Assembly (NCBI GenBank): GCA_964450865.1
Contig: CAYVHB010000013.1
Location: 1 to 64,000 of the forward strand
Length of the DNA: 64,000 nt
DNA from: CAYVHB01 sp964450865
Lineage (GTDB): Bacteria > Bacillota > Clostridia > Saccharofermentanales > UBA5734
Direction: 5' to 3'
In this document: positions 52,044 through 62,300 of the stretch, piece by piece
How the letters are laid out: each line of letters begins with the position of its first letter
Numbering within the stretch: position 1 is the first letter of the stretch
The notes under the pieces: generated by a model
What the model was told of the DNA's origin: nothing
What the model saw: the letters and a program-made list of their open reading frames with translations, nothing else
Database searches by the model: none
Made by a program: the position numbers and the translations under genes

Positions 52044-54308
52044 TCATGCCTGTTCAATGGAGTGAATCGGCTCAAACAGCAGCTCCTGATCCGGTGTCGC
52101 GGGCTGGGCCGCTGCGCGACAGGCCTGCTGACAGGCGATTTCCTGACAATCCACCTGGACTTTGCCCCGTTTATCAATGCGCTCGTACTGGCCGTCCGGC
52201 AGCATCAGGCGAGTCCGGTTTGTATCACTGAGCTGCAGATTCAGCTGGTCCATGACCTTCTGCCAGACTGCCGGATCCTCGATCGGAAAGGCCAGTTCGA
52301 TCCGCCGGTCGAGATTGCGCGGCATCCAGTCGGCACTGGCCAGGAACAGGTCTTCCTGGCCATCATTATAAAAGTAGAAGATCCGGCTGTGCTCGAGAAA
52401 GCGGCCGATGATGCTGCGCACGGTGATCCGCTCCGAAAGCCCGGGCAGACCGGGGCGCAGGCAGCAGATGCCGCGGACGATCAGGTCGATGCTGACGCCG
52501 GCTTTCGAGGCATCATAAAGCGCGTCGATGATGACCGGATCGACCAGGGCATTGATCTTGGCTATGATCCGCGCCTTTTTGCCGGCCAGGGCATGGCGCT
52601 TTTCCTGTTCGATGCGGCGCAGGAACATCTGGCGCAGCCAGTGGGGCGCCGGGACAAGCTTGCGCCAGGACAAGGGGGCCGAGTAGCCCGACAGCATATT
52701 GAAAAATTCCGAAGCGTCGGCGCCAAAACTTTCCGAGCAGGTCAGCAGACCAAAATCGGTGTAAATACCGGCCGTTATGTCGTTATAATTGCCGGTGCCG
52801 AGATGCAGGTAGCGGCGGATGCCGTCCTCATCGCGGCGGACAATCAGGGTGATCTTGCTGTGCGTCTTGAAACCGACCAGGCCGTATATGACATGACACC
52901 CGGCCTGCTCCAGCTTGCGGGCCCAGTGGATATTGTTCTCCTCATCAAAGCGGGCCTTGAGCTCGACAAGGACCATGACCTGCTTGCCGCGTTCGGCTGC
53001 GGCCGCCAGGGAACTGACAATCGGCGAATTGCCGCTGACCCGGTACAGTGTCTGCTTGATGGCCAGCACCTCCGGATCTTCAGCCGCAGCCCGGATGAAT
53101 GCTACAACCGGGGCAAAGCTTTCATAGGGGTGATGCAGCAAGATATCATGCTCGCGAATCGCGGCGAAGATATCATCGGTTGCCAGGCCGGGGCTGGGTT
53201 GCGGTTCGTAGGGCGGATACCGCAAGCCGGCTTCAGCCGGAATCTTGGCCAGGCGGAAGAGAAAAGTCAGGTCCAGGGGCCCATTGATGGCAAATACATC
53301 CCGCTGGTCAATAGCCAGGGAGCGGATCAGGCGCCGCAGCAGATTATCATCGAAGCCGGATTCAGCCTCAAGCCGGATCACCTGGCCCCATTGGCGCATT
53401 TTGAGCTGCTTTTCGATCTCCTTGAGCAGGTCGGCAGCATCCTCTTCATCAAGATCCAGGTCAGCATTGCGCATGATCCGGAAGCACCAGGCCTCACCGA
53501 GGTGTACGCCGCTGAACAGGCGGTCCAGATGCAGGCGCACGACATCCTCCAGCAGCAGGAATTCCTGCAGGGCAGGCGCGGGACGGTCAGCATTTTCAGG
53601 GCTACCCGGACCGCCCGTCAGAAGATCCGGCTCATCCGGTTGCATGGGTCCGGCTTTCTTCACTCCGGCGGCATCCAGGCAGATCGCCGGCCCGGTCGCC
53701 GGCGGCAGGGCCAGCAGGCGCGGAATGACGGACGGAATCTGGACCAGGGCGAAGTCGAGACGTCTGTCCTCATCATCTTCCGTGGTGCTGTCGGCTGTCT
53801 GCTCAATCTGGACACAGAGGTTGAGCGAACGGTTGGCCAGCAGGGGGAACGGCCGGGCCGCATCAACCGCCATGGGCGTCAGGATCGGGAAAACAGTCGA
53901 GTTGAAATATTCCCGGACAAAGGCCAGCTGATTGGGCGCCAGCTCAGATGGCTCACGCAGGTAGATCCCCTGGCGGGCCAGCGCCGGCAGCAGCGAGCGG
54001 TTCCAGGTCGAATACTGGCGCAAGACCATGGCATGGGTCCGGACGGAAATGGCTTGCAGCTGATCTTGCGGGGTCAGGCCGGCCGGGTCCGGCCGGTTAT
54101 ACCGGGCGTTGACCAGGTCTTTCAGCGAAGCGACACGAATCATGAAAAACTCGTCGAGATTCGAACTGGTAATCGCCAGGAACTTCAGGCGCTCCAGCAG
54201 CGGATTCTGCTTGTCGCGGGCTTCCTCAAGGACCCGTTCATTGAATTCCAGCCAGCTGAGCTCCCGATTGAGATATAGAGGCGGTGGGGCAGGTGCTGTT
54301 TTTTTCAT
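52044..54308 (-). CDS. ppk: Polyphosphate kinase 1
   Basis: 754 residues; makes polyphosphate from ATP reversibly. It shows YLNRELSWLEFNERVLEEA, FLAITSSNLDEFFMIRVASL, VFPILTPMAVD, LLHHPYESFAPVVAFI, VLAIKQTLYRVSGNSPIV, VLVELKARFDEENNIHWARK, VGFKTHSKITLIVRR (the catalytic His region), HLGTGNYNDITAGIYTDFGL and SADWMPRNLDRRIELAFPI. It overlaps the upstream ppx-HD stop by ATGA. A 747-codon open frame on the opposite strand is an antisense artefact of GC-biased codons. Confidence 0.97.
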   Translation of the reverse strand: MKKTAPAPPPLYLNRELSWLEFNERVLEEARDKQNPLLERLKFLAITSSNLDEFFMIRVASLKDLVNARYNRPDPAGLTPQDQLQAISVRTHAMVLRQYSTWNRSLLPALARQGIYLREPSELAPNQLAFVREYFNSTVFPILTPMAVDAARPFPLLANRSLNLCVQIEQTADSTTEDDEDRRLDFALVQIPSVIPRLLALPPATGPAICLDAAGVKKAGPMQPDEPDLLTGGPGSPENADRPAPALQEFLLLEDVVRLHLDRLFSGVHLGEAWCFRIMRNADLDLDEEDAADLLKEIEKQLKMRQWGQVIRLEAESGFDDNLLRRLIRSLAIDQRDVFAINGPLDLTFLFRLAKIPAEAGLRYPPYEPQPSPGLATDDIFAAIREHDILLHHPYESFAPVVAFIRAAAEDPEVLAIKQTLYRVSGNSPIVSSLAAAAERGKQVMVLVELKARFDEENNIHWARKLEQAGCHVIYGLVGFKTHSKITLIVRRDEDGIRRYLHLGTGNYNDITAGIYTDFGLLTCSESFGADASEFFNMLSGYSAPLSWRKLVPAPHWLRQMFLRRIEQEKRHALAGKKARIIAKINALVDPVIIDALYDASKAGVSIDLIVRGICCLRPGLPGLSERITVRSIIGRFLEHSRIFYFYNDGQEDLFLASADWMPRNLDRRIELAFPIEDPAVWQKVMDQLNLQLSDTNRTRLMLPDGQYERIDKRGKVQVDCQEIACQQACRAAAQPATPDQELLFEPIHSIEQA

Positions 54309-55849
54309 AGCTTCTGTCTCCTGATTTTCAGGCGGGGCCTCAGCCCGTATACCAGGCGGAACAGGTTATCCTTTTGTTCCAGTCCCCATTGTTCCAGGGT
54401 AATATCGGCACTGGTCGTGACCTGGATGAAAAAGGAATCCTCCTCGGCCCAGGTTTCGATCGCCGTGATTTTCTGGCTGCGCCCGGCATCGAGCGCGTCA
54501 GCCACGCGCAGGATCGCGGCCAGCTTGGCAACCTGCAGGCGCGCAGCCGCCGTCAGGGTTGTCTGGGCTTGCGTGTCAAATTCAATGTCGCCGGTAAAGA
54601 GGCGGGCAATCCAGGCGACCATTTCCAGTTCGGTCCGGTTCAGGCCAATGATTTCGGCTGACAGAATAACACTATACGTACGCAGGTTGTGCCGCGTCAT
54701 GTTGATGAATTTGCCGACGTCATGAAGAATGGCCGCCAGCTGGAGCAGCAGGCGCTGGCGGGCCTTCAGGCGGTGCAGGCGTGTCATTTCATCAAAGATC
54801 TGCAGGGCGATCCGTTCCACATACTCAGTATGGCGGCGATTGACCTTATAGTGGCGGGCCAGCTGGCGGCAGGCGGCGACAATATCCGTCTGCGGATCAT
54901 GGTTCCAGGGAAAATCGGCCTGGCGATGGGCGATGTCCAGCAGCAGCCCGTCACACAAGGTTCCCGACGGCAAGTGGATATTTTTCAGGCCGGTGAAGCT
55001 CAGGAACTTGTTGATCATCATCGCCGACGGCAGCAGCAGTGAGGCATGCTCGGTCGGAATGCCCTTCTCCAGAGCCAGGTCCAGTGGCTTGGCCTGCAGC
55101 AGCTGCTGGTAAAGCTCGGCGAAACGCACCCCCGTCAGCTGGGTATACTGGTCCGGCGGCAAGCCGGCCAGCTTCTTCATATAATGGGTATCACCGCCGA
55201 GCACCACCAGGTGGCGATAAGTCGTTCCCTTGGGTTCCAGCATCCGGTAATTTTCCAGGTCGCTGGAGATATATTCCTCCAGCAGGCTGGCAAAATCAGC
55301 CGTCCGCCGCTCAAGGTCGGCCAGCAGTTCACGGATACGCAGCGAGCCGAGCAGCATGTTCTGGCTGAAAATGGACTCGCCCTTATCGAAAACAGTGACC
55401 TGGATACTGCCGGCACCAATATCAAGGACCAGTGTACCCTGGCTGATCAGGCCCTGGAAATCTGGTACAGTTTCCGCGGCGGCAATCATATGGAAATACC
55501 GTTCTTCCGGATTGCTGAGCACTTCAATCGGAATGCCGCAGGCCCGGTCAATCTGGTCCAGCACGTAATTCAGGTTGCGGGCTTCGCGGAAGGCGCTGGT
55601 CGCCACGGCCCGCATTTCAGAAACACGGTATTCGCGCAGCTTCTCGCCCAGGCCGGTCAGGACCCGGATGCATTCACGCAGCACATCCTCGCTGATCCAG
55701 CCACTTTTGTATGTATCCGTACCAATTGCCAGTGTCCGGCTGACCGTTTCCAGCAGGCGTGGCGCGGCCTCACGGCTTTGTTCGGCAATTTTCAGGCGGA
55801 TCTCATGGGAGCCGACATCGAGGGCGGCAATGGTCTTGCGACGGGCCAT
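54305..55849 (-). CDS. Ppx/GppA-family phosphatase with HD domain
   Basis: 514 residues from the ATG at 55849; a GTG at 55855 is also possible. The N-terminal two domains show IAALDVGSHEIRLKIAEQ, AVATSAFREARN, VLSNPEERYFHMIA, GTLVLDIGAGSIQVTVFD and GSLRIRELL. The C-terminal part is an HD-type region (LLLQLAAILHDVGKFINMTR, MVAWIARLFTG, AAILRVADALDAGRS), as in full-length Ppx/GppA proteins. It degrades polyphosphate or pppGpp. Several phosphate-loop residues differ from the short ppx at 50834 (GSH for GSN, GAGS for GGGS), so it may be regulatory. Coupled to ppk by ATGA. Confidence 0.88.
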   Translation of the reverse strand: MARRKTIAALDVGSHEIRLKIAEQSREAAPRLLETVSRTLAIGTDTYKSGWISEDVLRECIRVLTGLGEKLREYRVSEMRAVATSAFREARNLNYVLDQIDRACGIPIEVLSNPEERYFHMIAAAETVPDFQGLISQGTLVLDIGAGSIQVTVFDKGESIFSQNMLLGSLRIRELLADLERRTADFASLLEEYISSDLENYRMLEPKGTTYRHLVVLGGDTHYMKKLAGLPPDQYTQLTGVRFAELYQQLLQAKPLDLALEKGIPTEHASLLLPSAMMINKFLSFTGLKNIHLPSGTLCDGLLLDIAHRQADFPWNHDPQTDIVAACRQLARHYKVNRRHTEYVERIALQIFDEMTRLHRLKARQRLLLQLAAILHDVGKFINMTRHNLRTYSVILSAEIIGLNRTELEMVAWIARLFTGDIEFDTQAQTTLTAAARLQVAKLAAILRVADALDAGRSQKITAIETWAEEDSFFIQVTTSADITLEQWGLEQKDNLFRLVYGLRPRLKIRRQKL

Positions 55850-55851
55850 AA

Positions 55852-56943
55852 TCACTCATCTCCAAAGCAGACGCCGAGGGACCGGGCGGACTGAATCAGC
55901 AGGCAGTCAGGTGGAACCTGCTTGAGGTGCCCGGCTACTTCAGCCAGAGGAACCGCGACAATCTTCTGGTTCTGCATGCCGACCATCAGGCCGAACTGGT
56001 GCTTTTGCAGAAGGCCGGCCGCTGCCGTTCCCAGGGTTGTAGCCAGGACCCGGTCGTAAGGGCTGGGCTGGCCACCGCGCTGGAAATGACCGGGTACGGT
56101 GACGCGGATCTCCTGGCCGGTCCGCGCACCCAGCTGATGTGCCAGGTCATAGGCGATCGATGGATAGATACTGGCCGAGCGACGCCCGCGCAGTTCCTTC
56201 CTGGACAGCGCGGCCTCTTCCCGGGTCATCGCCCCCTCGGCAACGGCAATGATCGAGAAGCGTTTGTGCTGCTGGTTGCGTTTCTCGAGGGCCTGGCAGA
56301 CCGAGTCGATCTGATAGGGGATTTCCGGGATTAAAATGACGTCTGCACCCCCGGCGATACCGGCATGCAGCGTCAGCCAGCCAGCCTTGTGACCCATCAG
56401 CTCGATGATGAAAACCCGGCCGTGGGACGTGGCCGTGGTATGGATACTGTCAATGACCATGGTCGCAATGTTGACCGCGCTCTGAAAGCCGAAGGTCACA
56501 TCTGTCCCCCACAGGTCATTGTCAATGGTCTTGGGCAAGGTTATGATATTCAGGCCGGCTTCGGACAGGGCGTGGGCGGTCTTGTGCGTGCCATTGCCGC
56601 CGAGTATGATCAGCGCGTCAAGACGCAGGTCGCGATAATGGCGGACCATGGCGGTCATCTTGTCCGGCCCGTTCGGATAGGCCGGATCAGCCGGCTGGTT
56701 CATCTGTTTGAAGGGCTGGCGCGAAGTCCCGAGAATCGTACCGCCGATAGTCAGGATGCCGCTGAAATCAACCGGCTGCATCAGCTTGTAATCCTTCTGG
56801 ATCAGGCCACGATAGCCATCACGGAAGCCGATGATCTCCACTTCGGGCATGGCTTCATACAAGGCCTTGGCCACCCCGCGCAAGGCCGTATTCAACCCCT
56901 GGCAATCGCCACCGCTGGTCAGCAAACCGACTCGTCTGGGCAC
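55852..56943 (-). CDS. pfkA: 6-phosphofructokinase, group III-like
   Basis: 363 residues from a GTG at 56943 with AGGGGGAG six bases upstream. It phosphorylates fructose 6-phosphate in glycolysis. It shows VGLLTSGGDCQGLNTALRGV, LTIGGTILGTSR, ALIILGGNGTHKTAHAL, TLPKTIDNDLWGTDVTFGFQ, VFIIELMGHKAGWLTLHAGI and VTVPGHFQRGGQPSPYDRVL. The second Gly in GGNG suggests ATP use, while the Lys in PKTIDND is typical of PPi enzymes; this pairing marks the mixed group III clade. The donor is thus most likely ATP but needs testing. The last codons overlap the ppx-HD start. Confidence 0.92.
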   Translation of the reverse strand: MPRRVGLLTSGGDCQGLNTALRGVAKALYEAMPEVEIIGFRDGYRGLIQKDYKLMQPVDFSGILTIGGTILGTSRQPFKQMNQPADPAYPNGPDKMTAMVRHYRDLRLDALIILGGNGTHKTAHALSEAGLNIITLPKTIDNDLWGTDVTFGFQSAVNIATMVIDSIHTTATSHGRVFIIELMGHKAGWLTLHAGIAGGADVILIPEIPYQIDSVCQALEKRNQQHKRFSIIAVAEGAMTREEAALSRKELRGRRSASIYPSIAYDLAHQLGARTGQEIRVTVPGHFQRGGQPSPYDRVLATTLGTAAAGLLQKHQFGLMVGMQNQKIVAVPLAEVAGHLKQVPPDCLLIQSARSLGVCFGDE

Positions 56944-57323
56944 CTCGATCTCCCCCTCTCAAGTCAAGACATGTGATGAATCCATTATCATGGATTTACT
57001 CAACAGATACAAGAAAGACCGGGTAAAAAAAGTGCCAGGAACTCGCAGGCTTAGGTCAAGCCCGGACGATACAGGCCTCGCCCCACATTGATCCAGTCCG
57101 CAACCGATGCCGACCGGGACAACGCAAGTGGCTGGCAGCCGATATGGAAAACCCTGCAAAAGCTTTTCTGATATTGCAGTTTTGCGAAATTTGCAATTTT
57201 ACAGAAAAATAATTAAATGACCCTGCAATTGCCAGAAACACTGTCTGAGCACGCGCAAATATGATATATTGGAATAAGGCTTGCCAACCGCAAGCCTTCA
57301 TATTTTGCAAGGAGCTCCCCTGA
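56944..57323. other. Intergenic region between pfkA and the NYN gene
   Basis: No gene supported. It has an AT-rich core at about 57165-57230 with repeated TTTGCRAATTTGCAAT-like words, and the extended -10 of the NYN gene at 57262-57270. The divergent pfkA promoter was not located. Confidence 0.5.
57262..57270 (+). promoter_or_regulatory. Extended -10 promoter of the NYN gene
   Basis: TGATATATT at 57262-57270 is an extended -10 (TGn plus TATATT). A weak CTGTCT -35-like box lies 18 bp upstream of the TATATT. The start codon is about 54 bp further on. Confidence 0.5.
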
Positions 57324-58151
57324 ATGGAATCAAACAAAGAAAATACCAGTGAATTTCGTCTCGCGGTCCTGATCGACGCCGACAACATTTCACCGCAGAA
57401 TATCCGCGGTATGATGGAGGAAATCGCCCGTTATGGCAATCCGACCATCAAGCGCATTTATGGCGACTGGACCCGGCCCAATCTTGGCGGCTGGAAGACA
57501 CTGCTGCTCAATTATGCGATCAACCCGATCCAGCAATTCGGCTACACGACCGGCAAGAATGCCACCGATTCAGCGATGATCATCGATGCGATGGATATTC
57601 TCTATTCCGAAAAAGCCGACGGTTTCTGCCTCGTATCCAGCGACAGCGACTTCACCCGCCTGGCGACCCGTCTGCGCGAAGCCGGCAAGACTGTCTATGG
57701 TATCGGCGAGCAGAAAACGCCCAATGCTTTCATTGCCGCCTGTGACAAGTTCATCTACCTGGAAATCCTCGAACCCGCCGCGGCCGAGGAACAGGAACCG
57801 ACCAGCGAACCGCTGCTGGCCAGCGGTCCCCAGGGCATCCCGCCCGGCAAGCCGGCCCGCTCATATTCCCCGGCCAAGAAAAAGCCGATCGGCAAGATCA
57901 ATCCCGATGTTATAGCCCTGATCACAGCCACGATCAGGGACGTCGCCGATGAAAACGGCTGGGCTTATCTCGGCGAAGTCGGCAACCTGCTGCTCAAGAA
58001 GCAGCCGTCTTTTGACTCGCGCAATTATGGCTATGACAAGCTGACACCCCTGATCAAATCAATCGGCCTGTACGAGATCGATGTCCGTGAGACCGGTTCT
58101 TCATCGTCGAAGCATATTTACATCCGCATCAAGAAAACAGAAAATGCCTGA
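57324..58151 (+). CDS. NYN-domain nuclease-like protein with OST-HTH/LOTUS domain
   Basis: 275 residues. The N-terminal NYN (PIN-like) domain has LAVLIDADNISPQNIRGMME, IKRIYGDWTRPN, TTGKNATDSAMIIDAMDILY and GFCLVSSDSDFTRLATRLRE, with the four Asp expected to bind metal (DADN, DS, DAM, SDSDF). A Pro/Ala/Lys linker leads to a C-terminal OST-HTH domain (ALITATIRDVADENGWAYLG, DSRNYGYDKLTPLIKSIGLY). The pair is typical of DUF88 proteins thought to cut or bind RNA. AAGGAG lies nine bases before the ATG. It stands alone on the plus strand. Confidence 0.9.
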   Translation: MESNKENTSEFRLAVLIDADNISPQNIRGMMEEIARYGNPTIKRIYGDWTRPNLGGWKTLLLNYAINPIQQFGYTTGKNATDSAMIIDAMDILYSEKADGFCLVSSDSDFTRLATRLREAGKTVYGIGEQKTPNAFIAACDKFIYLEILEPAAAEEQEPTSEPLLASGPQGIPPGKPARSYSPAKKKPIGKINPDVIALITATIRDVADENGWAYLGEVGNLLLKKQPSFDSRNYGYDKLTPLIKSIGLYEIDVRETGSSSSKHIYIRIKKTENA

Positions 58152-58229
58152 CGCGGGCCCGGCCAGGAACGCTGGTCCGGACTGTCGGTATTCGCAAGCA
58201 AGGATCATGCGGCCTGGCCGCGCCATCAT

Positions 58230-59021
58230 CTAGGCGATCTTGAAGCTGCAAAAGGACCAGACCTTGCGGCTCAGTGGCTCAAGTGCCGATCCGCAATAGG
58301 CACAGCGCGGTTCACCCAGCGACGGGACGGGCGCGCCGCAATTCGGGCAGTTGTAGGCCAGGGCCATCAGCTCCGGAACCTGCAGGGCATCCTGGACATA
58401 TAAAGCCTCGATGCTGAACCTGAATTGGGAAAGACCGGAGTGGCCGGCGATTACCTGACCCTGTTTGTCCGTTTTTTGATATTGGGCACCGATCGCCAGC
58501 TGGAAACCAAGCCGGCAGGTGCTCTGTTGTTTGCGATAATCAGCCAGGACAATCCGGTGCACGGTAATGCCCCGGAATATTTCCTGTTGCCCCTGGCTAT
58601 GCAGCGCCTCAAGATACTGACGCAGCTGGCCGGCATAAAGATCACTGCTTTCGCAGAGCCCGGTTACCTGGTCTTCGCTGATCGCCGCCAGGGTCGAGAC
58701 AGCCAGGCTTTCAGCCCGCCGCTTCAATTCATCCAGGTTTAATCCCGGGAAATCAGCTTCAATCCGGGGGCCGTATATCCGGTCCATGGCCGACAGGGAT
58801 ACCGGTTCCTGGGTCCGCCGCTGCCATTCACCGGATGTCACATCCTGTTGCAACTGCTCCAGCAAGACACCCGGCACAGAGTGGCGGAACTGGCGAATCA
58901 GATTGCGTACAGCCCTGGCCAGCACGAGTCCCAGGACGAGTCCGCCAATGACCACCAGTCCCGTTATCAGCAAGGTTGTTTCCAGCGCGCCCAGCGCCAC
59001 GATTGTCTGCAGCCTCATCAT
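58230..59021 (-). CDS. Tim44-like domain protein with C-terminal zinc ribbon
   Basis: 263 residues. One N-terminal membrane segment (TTLLITGLVVIGGLVLGLVL) is followed by a linker and a Tim44/NTF2-like domain (LCESSDLYAGQLRQYLEALH, IFRGITVHRIVLADYRKQQ). The C-terminus has a zinc ribbon (YNCPNCGAPVPSLGEPRCAY, CGSALEP). It is probably membrane attached. Similar proteins are of unknown function. GGGGATAG precedes the ATG. Confidence 0.7.
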   Translation of the reverse strand: MMRLQTIVALGALETTLLITGLVVIGGLVLGLVLARAVRNLIRQFRHSVPGVLLEQLQQDVTSGEWQRRTQEPVSLSAMDRIYGPRIEADFPGLNLDELKRRAESLAVSTLAAISEDQVTGLCESSDLYAGQLRQYLEALHSQGQQEIFRGITVHRIVLADYRKQQSTCRLGFQLAIGAQYQKTDKQGQVIAGHSGLSQFRFSIEALYVQDALQVPELMALAYNCPNCGAPVPSLGEPRCAYCGSALEPLSRKVWSFCSFKIA

Positions 59022-59379
59022 TTGTCTATCCCCATATTCTGCCAGCGTTCAGCAAGCCCGACACCGGCCTTATCCATGGTCATCCCGCCTGGTTGCGGAC
59101 TGCCCGGATCCTGCCTCCAGATCCTCCTTTATTATAGAACATAAAGTGACCCAGGGCAGAGCGATCTGGCAATGAACAGGCCCCAATCTGGCTACTCAGG
59201 ACACGTTGATAATAATCCAAATTCTCAATAACAATGTCAGAAAAGTAAAGTGCGATTAATTCTTAATTGTGTTATCATAAAAGCAGCAATACCTGCAGGC
59301 AATGAAAACGTGATACCCGTAAATTTTGCTGTTGCGAGAAAAAACATAAATTCTGCTTCAACATGAAAGGGTGGCGACC
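59022..59379. other. Intergenic region before the C1A protease
   Basis: No gene supported. An AT-rich stretch at 59215-59360 should hold the promoter of the plus-strand protease gene, but no clear -35/-10 pair at standard spacing was found. No repeats were noted. Confidence 0.5.
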
Positions 59380-62300
59380 ATGCAAAAACCAAACCATGGA
59401 CATTGGCCGAATCGGTTTTTTCTCCTGCTTCTGACTTTATTGCTGACAATCCAGGCTGGCCAGGTTCTCCTGGTTACCCCGGAGGCCGCCGCCGCAACCA
59501 TTCACAAACTCCAGGCGGCACCTGTTAATCCGACCTATCTGGCATACCTGCAAGATCAGGCCCGCGGCAAAGTTGCAGCCCGGGATGAGTCTGGCCGGAC
59601 CCTGGGGTATGCACCCGGTCCCTGGCAGGCTCCCGAACTGACTGTCGCCACCGATACGCAGGCCCGGGCCTTTGCCTTACCGGCGACCTACGACCTGCGC
59701 AGTCTCAACCGGGTCACGCCGGTACGCGACCAGGATACCAGCGGCAGCTGCTGGACCTTTGCCACTTATGGATCGCTGGAATCCGCTCTCCTGCCCGGTA
59801 CCAGCACCGATTTCTCCGAGAATAACCTGAAAAATACCCACGGTTTTGATTATGACCCCAATACCGGCGGTGGCAACGCCTGGATGGCGACAGCTTACGT
59901 GGGTCGCTGGAGCGGCCCGGTTAATGAGGCACTCGATCCTTATGATCCGGCATCGACCAGTTCACCGGCCGGCCTGGCCGTCTCTCGCCACATCCAGGAC
60001 GTGACATTCCTGCCGGCTGACATCACGGCGATCAAGCAGGCCATCTATGATGGCGGTGCCCTTTATACCGCCTTTTTCTGGGACATCGGCAATTTCAACG
60101 ATACCTATGATTCATATTACTGTTCAACGGATAACAATGCCAACCATGCTGTGACCATCGTCGGCTGGATTGACAGTTTCCCCGCCAGCCAGTTCAACTC
60201 AGCACCAGCCGGCAACGGCGCCTTTATCGTTAAAAACAGCTGGAATACGACCTGGGGCGACAATGGCTACTTCTACCTGTCTTTTTATGACGCCTCGGCC
60301 CTGGCCGAGAACGCTGCCTTCCACTGGGCCGAGCCAGTTGACAACTATTCGCAGATATTCCAGTACGACCCCCTGGGTGCCGTCAACTTCCTTGGCACGG
60401 AACAGGAGAGCCTGCTCGCTGCCAATGTTTTCACGGCTGGCAGCAGCCAGGCACTGGAAGCGGTCTCGTTTTATACGCCGACAACCAGCAGCACATACAC
60501 AATCAGGATTTACACGGATTTAAGCGGCGCTACGCCCGATACAGGTACCCTGGCCCTGACTGACAATGGTTCGCTGAGTCAAGCGGGTTACCATACCCTG
60601 CCTTTGAGCACCTCCGTACCGCTTGCCGCAGGGCAGACTTTTGCCATCGCGATCAATCTGACAACCCCGGATTATATCTACCCGCAGGCCATTGAGTATG
60701 CCATTGACGGCTTCAGCAGCCAGGCGACGGCAGCCAGCGGCCAGAGCTACTTCTGCATGGATGGGGTCAACTGGGTTGACCTGACGTCTGATTTCGACCC
60801 CAGTGCCAATTTCTGTATCAAGGCCCTGACCAATCCGCTGGCGGACTGCACCCTGGCTTATAACGGCAACGGCCAGACCAGCGGCACGGTGCCAGCTGGC
60901 GGTACCTTCGCCTATAACACGCTGGTCACCGTTGCCGGACCCGGCGACCTGGTGCGTACAGACTATACCTTTACCGGCTGGAATACCCAGGCTGACGGTT
61001 CCGGCCAGGCCTATAGCGCCGGTGACACCTTCGCCTTGCGCCTGAACACGACACTCTATGCCCAGTGGCGCAACAGCAGCGATTTACTGACCGTCACCTT
61101 TGACCCGCAAAACGAAACCTCACCCTTCGCGGTTACAACAGGATATGGTACCCTAATCAGCAAGCCGGCCAATCCGACGCGGGAAGGCTACAAGTTTGTC
61201 GCCTGGTATACAGATACCGGCTACACCGCGGCGTGGAATTTCTCGACCGACCTGGTCAAGTCCGACCGGACTCTGTATGCCCGCTGGATCATCAATGCCC
61301 TGGGCAATGTCACAGCCAGGTCCGGCGGTTACAACAGCATCAGGCTCACCTGGGCAGCGGAACCGGGTGCCGATTTCTATTCAATCTACCGCTCGACAAC
61401 CTCCAGCACCGAAGGCTTCAGCCGGATCAAGACCGATGCGGCCGGCTCTTCATTCACGGATGAAGATCTGGCCACCAACACCCGGTATTACTACAAAATC
61501 AAGGCCTACGCCGTAGTCGACGGCACCAGGATCAGCAGCCCCAACTTTTCGGCTGTAGTCTCGGCCAGGCCTGTCCCGGCCAGGCCGGGCAGCTTTGCGG
61601 TAGCCAATGCCGGTTATAACAGTATCAGGATCAGCTGGCAGGCTGTCAGCGGCGCCAGCGGCTACAAGCTTTATCGCGCCACCAGTGAAAACGGCTCCTA
61701 TTCGTTGATCAAAACAGTCAGCGGCGCCAGCACAGTCAGTTATACCGATACCGGCCTGACCACCGGCAAGTCCTATTATTACAAGCTGCGAGCTTACCGG
61801 ACGGTCAGCGGGAGCGCCGTATACAGCAGCTACACCGCTATTCTGTCGAAAGAACCGCTGCCGGCAACCCCGTCTGGACTGAGCCTTACCCGGGCCGGTG
61901 CCACCAGCCTCAAGATCAGCTGGCGTGCGGTCAGCGGGGCCACTGGCTACCAGATGTACCGCTCCAGCAGTGAAAACGGCTCCTACAGCAAGATCAAGAC
62001 GACAAGCTCGACCAGCTATACCAATACCGGCCTGACCACCGGCCAATCCTACTATTACAAGGTCAGGGCTTACCGCACGGTCAGCGGCAAGAACTATTTT
62101 GGCAGCTTTACCGCAGTCAAGGGGCTCGACGCCCGGGAAAGCTATGCACCGGAATGCGCGGTCAACCTGCCGGAGGATACAGTCAGCGATTGTACCGCGG
62201 TCGTCATCTATTTCGCCAACAACGGCGTACGTCCGCTGCGGATATACAGTGCCAATGCCGCGCTGATTGACGCGGACTTTGCCGATTATGACCGTAACCT

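Noticed and set aside
52035..54278. 747-codon plus-strand open frame opposite ppk
   Set aside because: The minus strand encodes a complete polyphosphate kinase with all motifs and a coupled start. The antisense frame has no Shine-Dalgarno or recognisable domain; it comes from codon bias.
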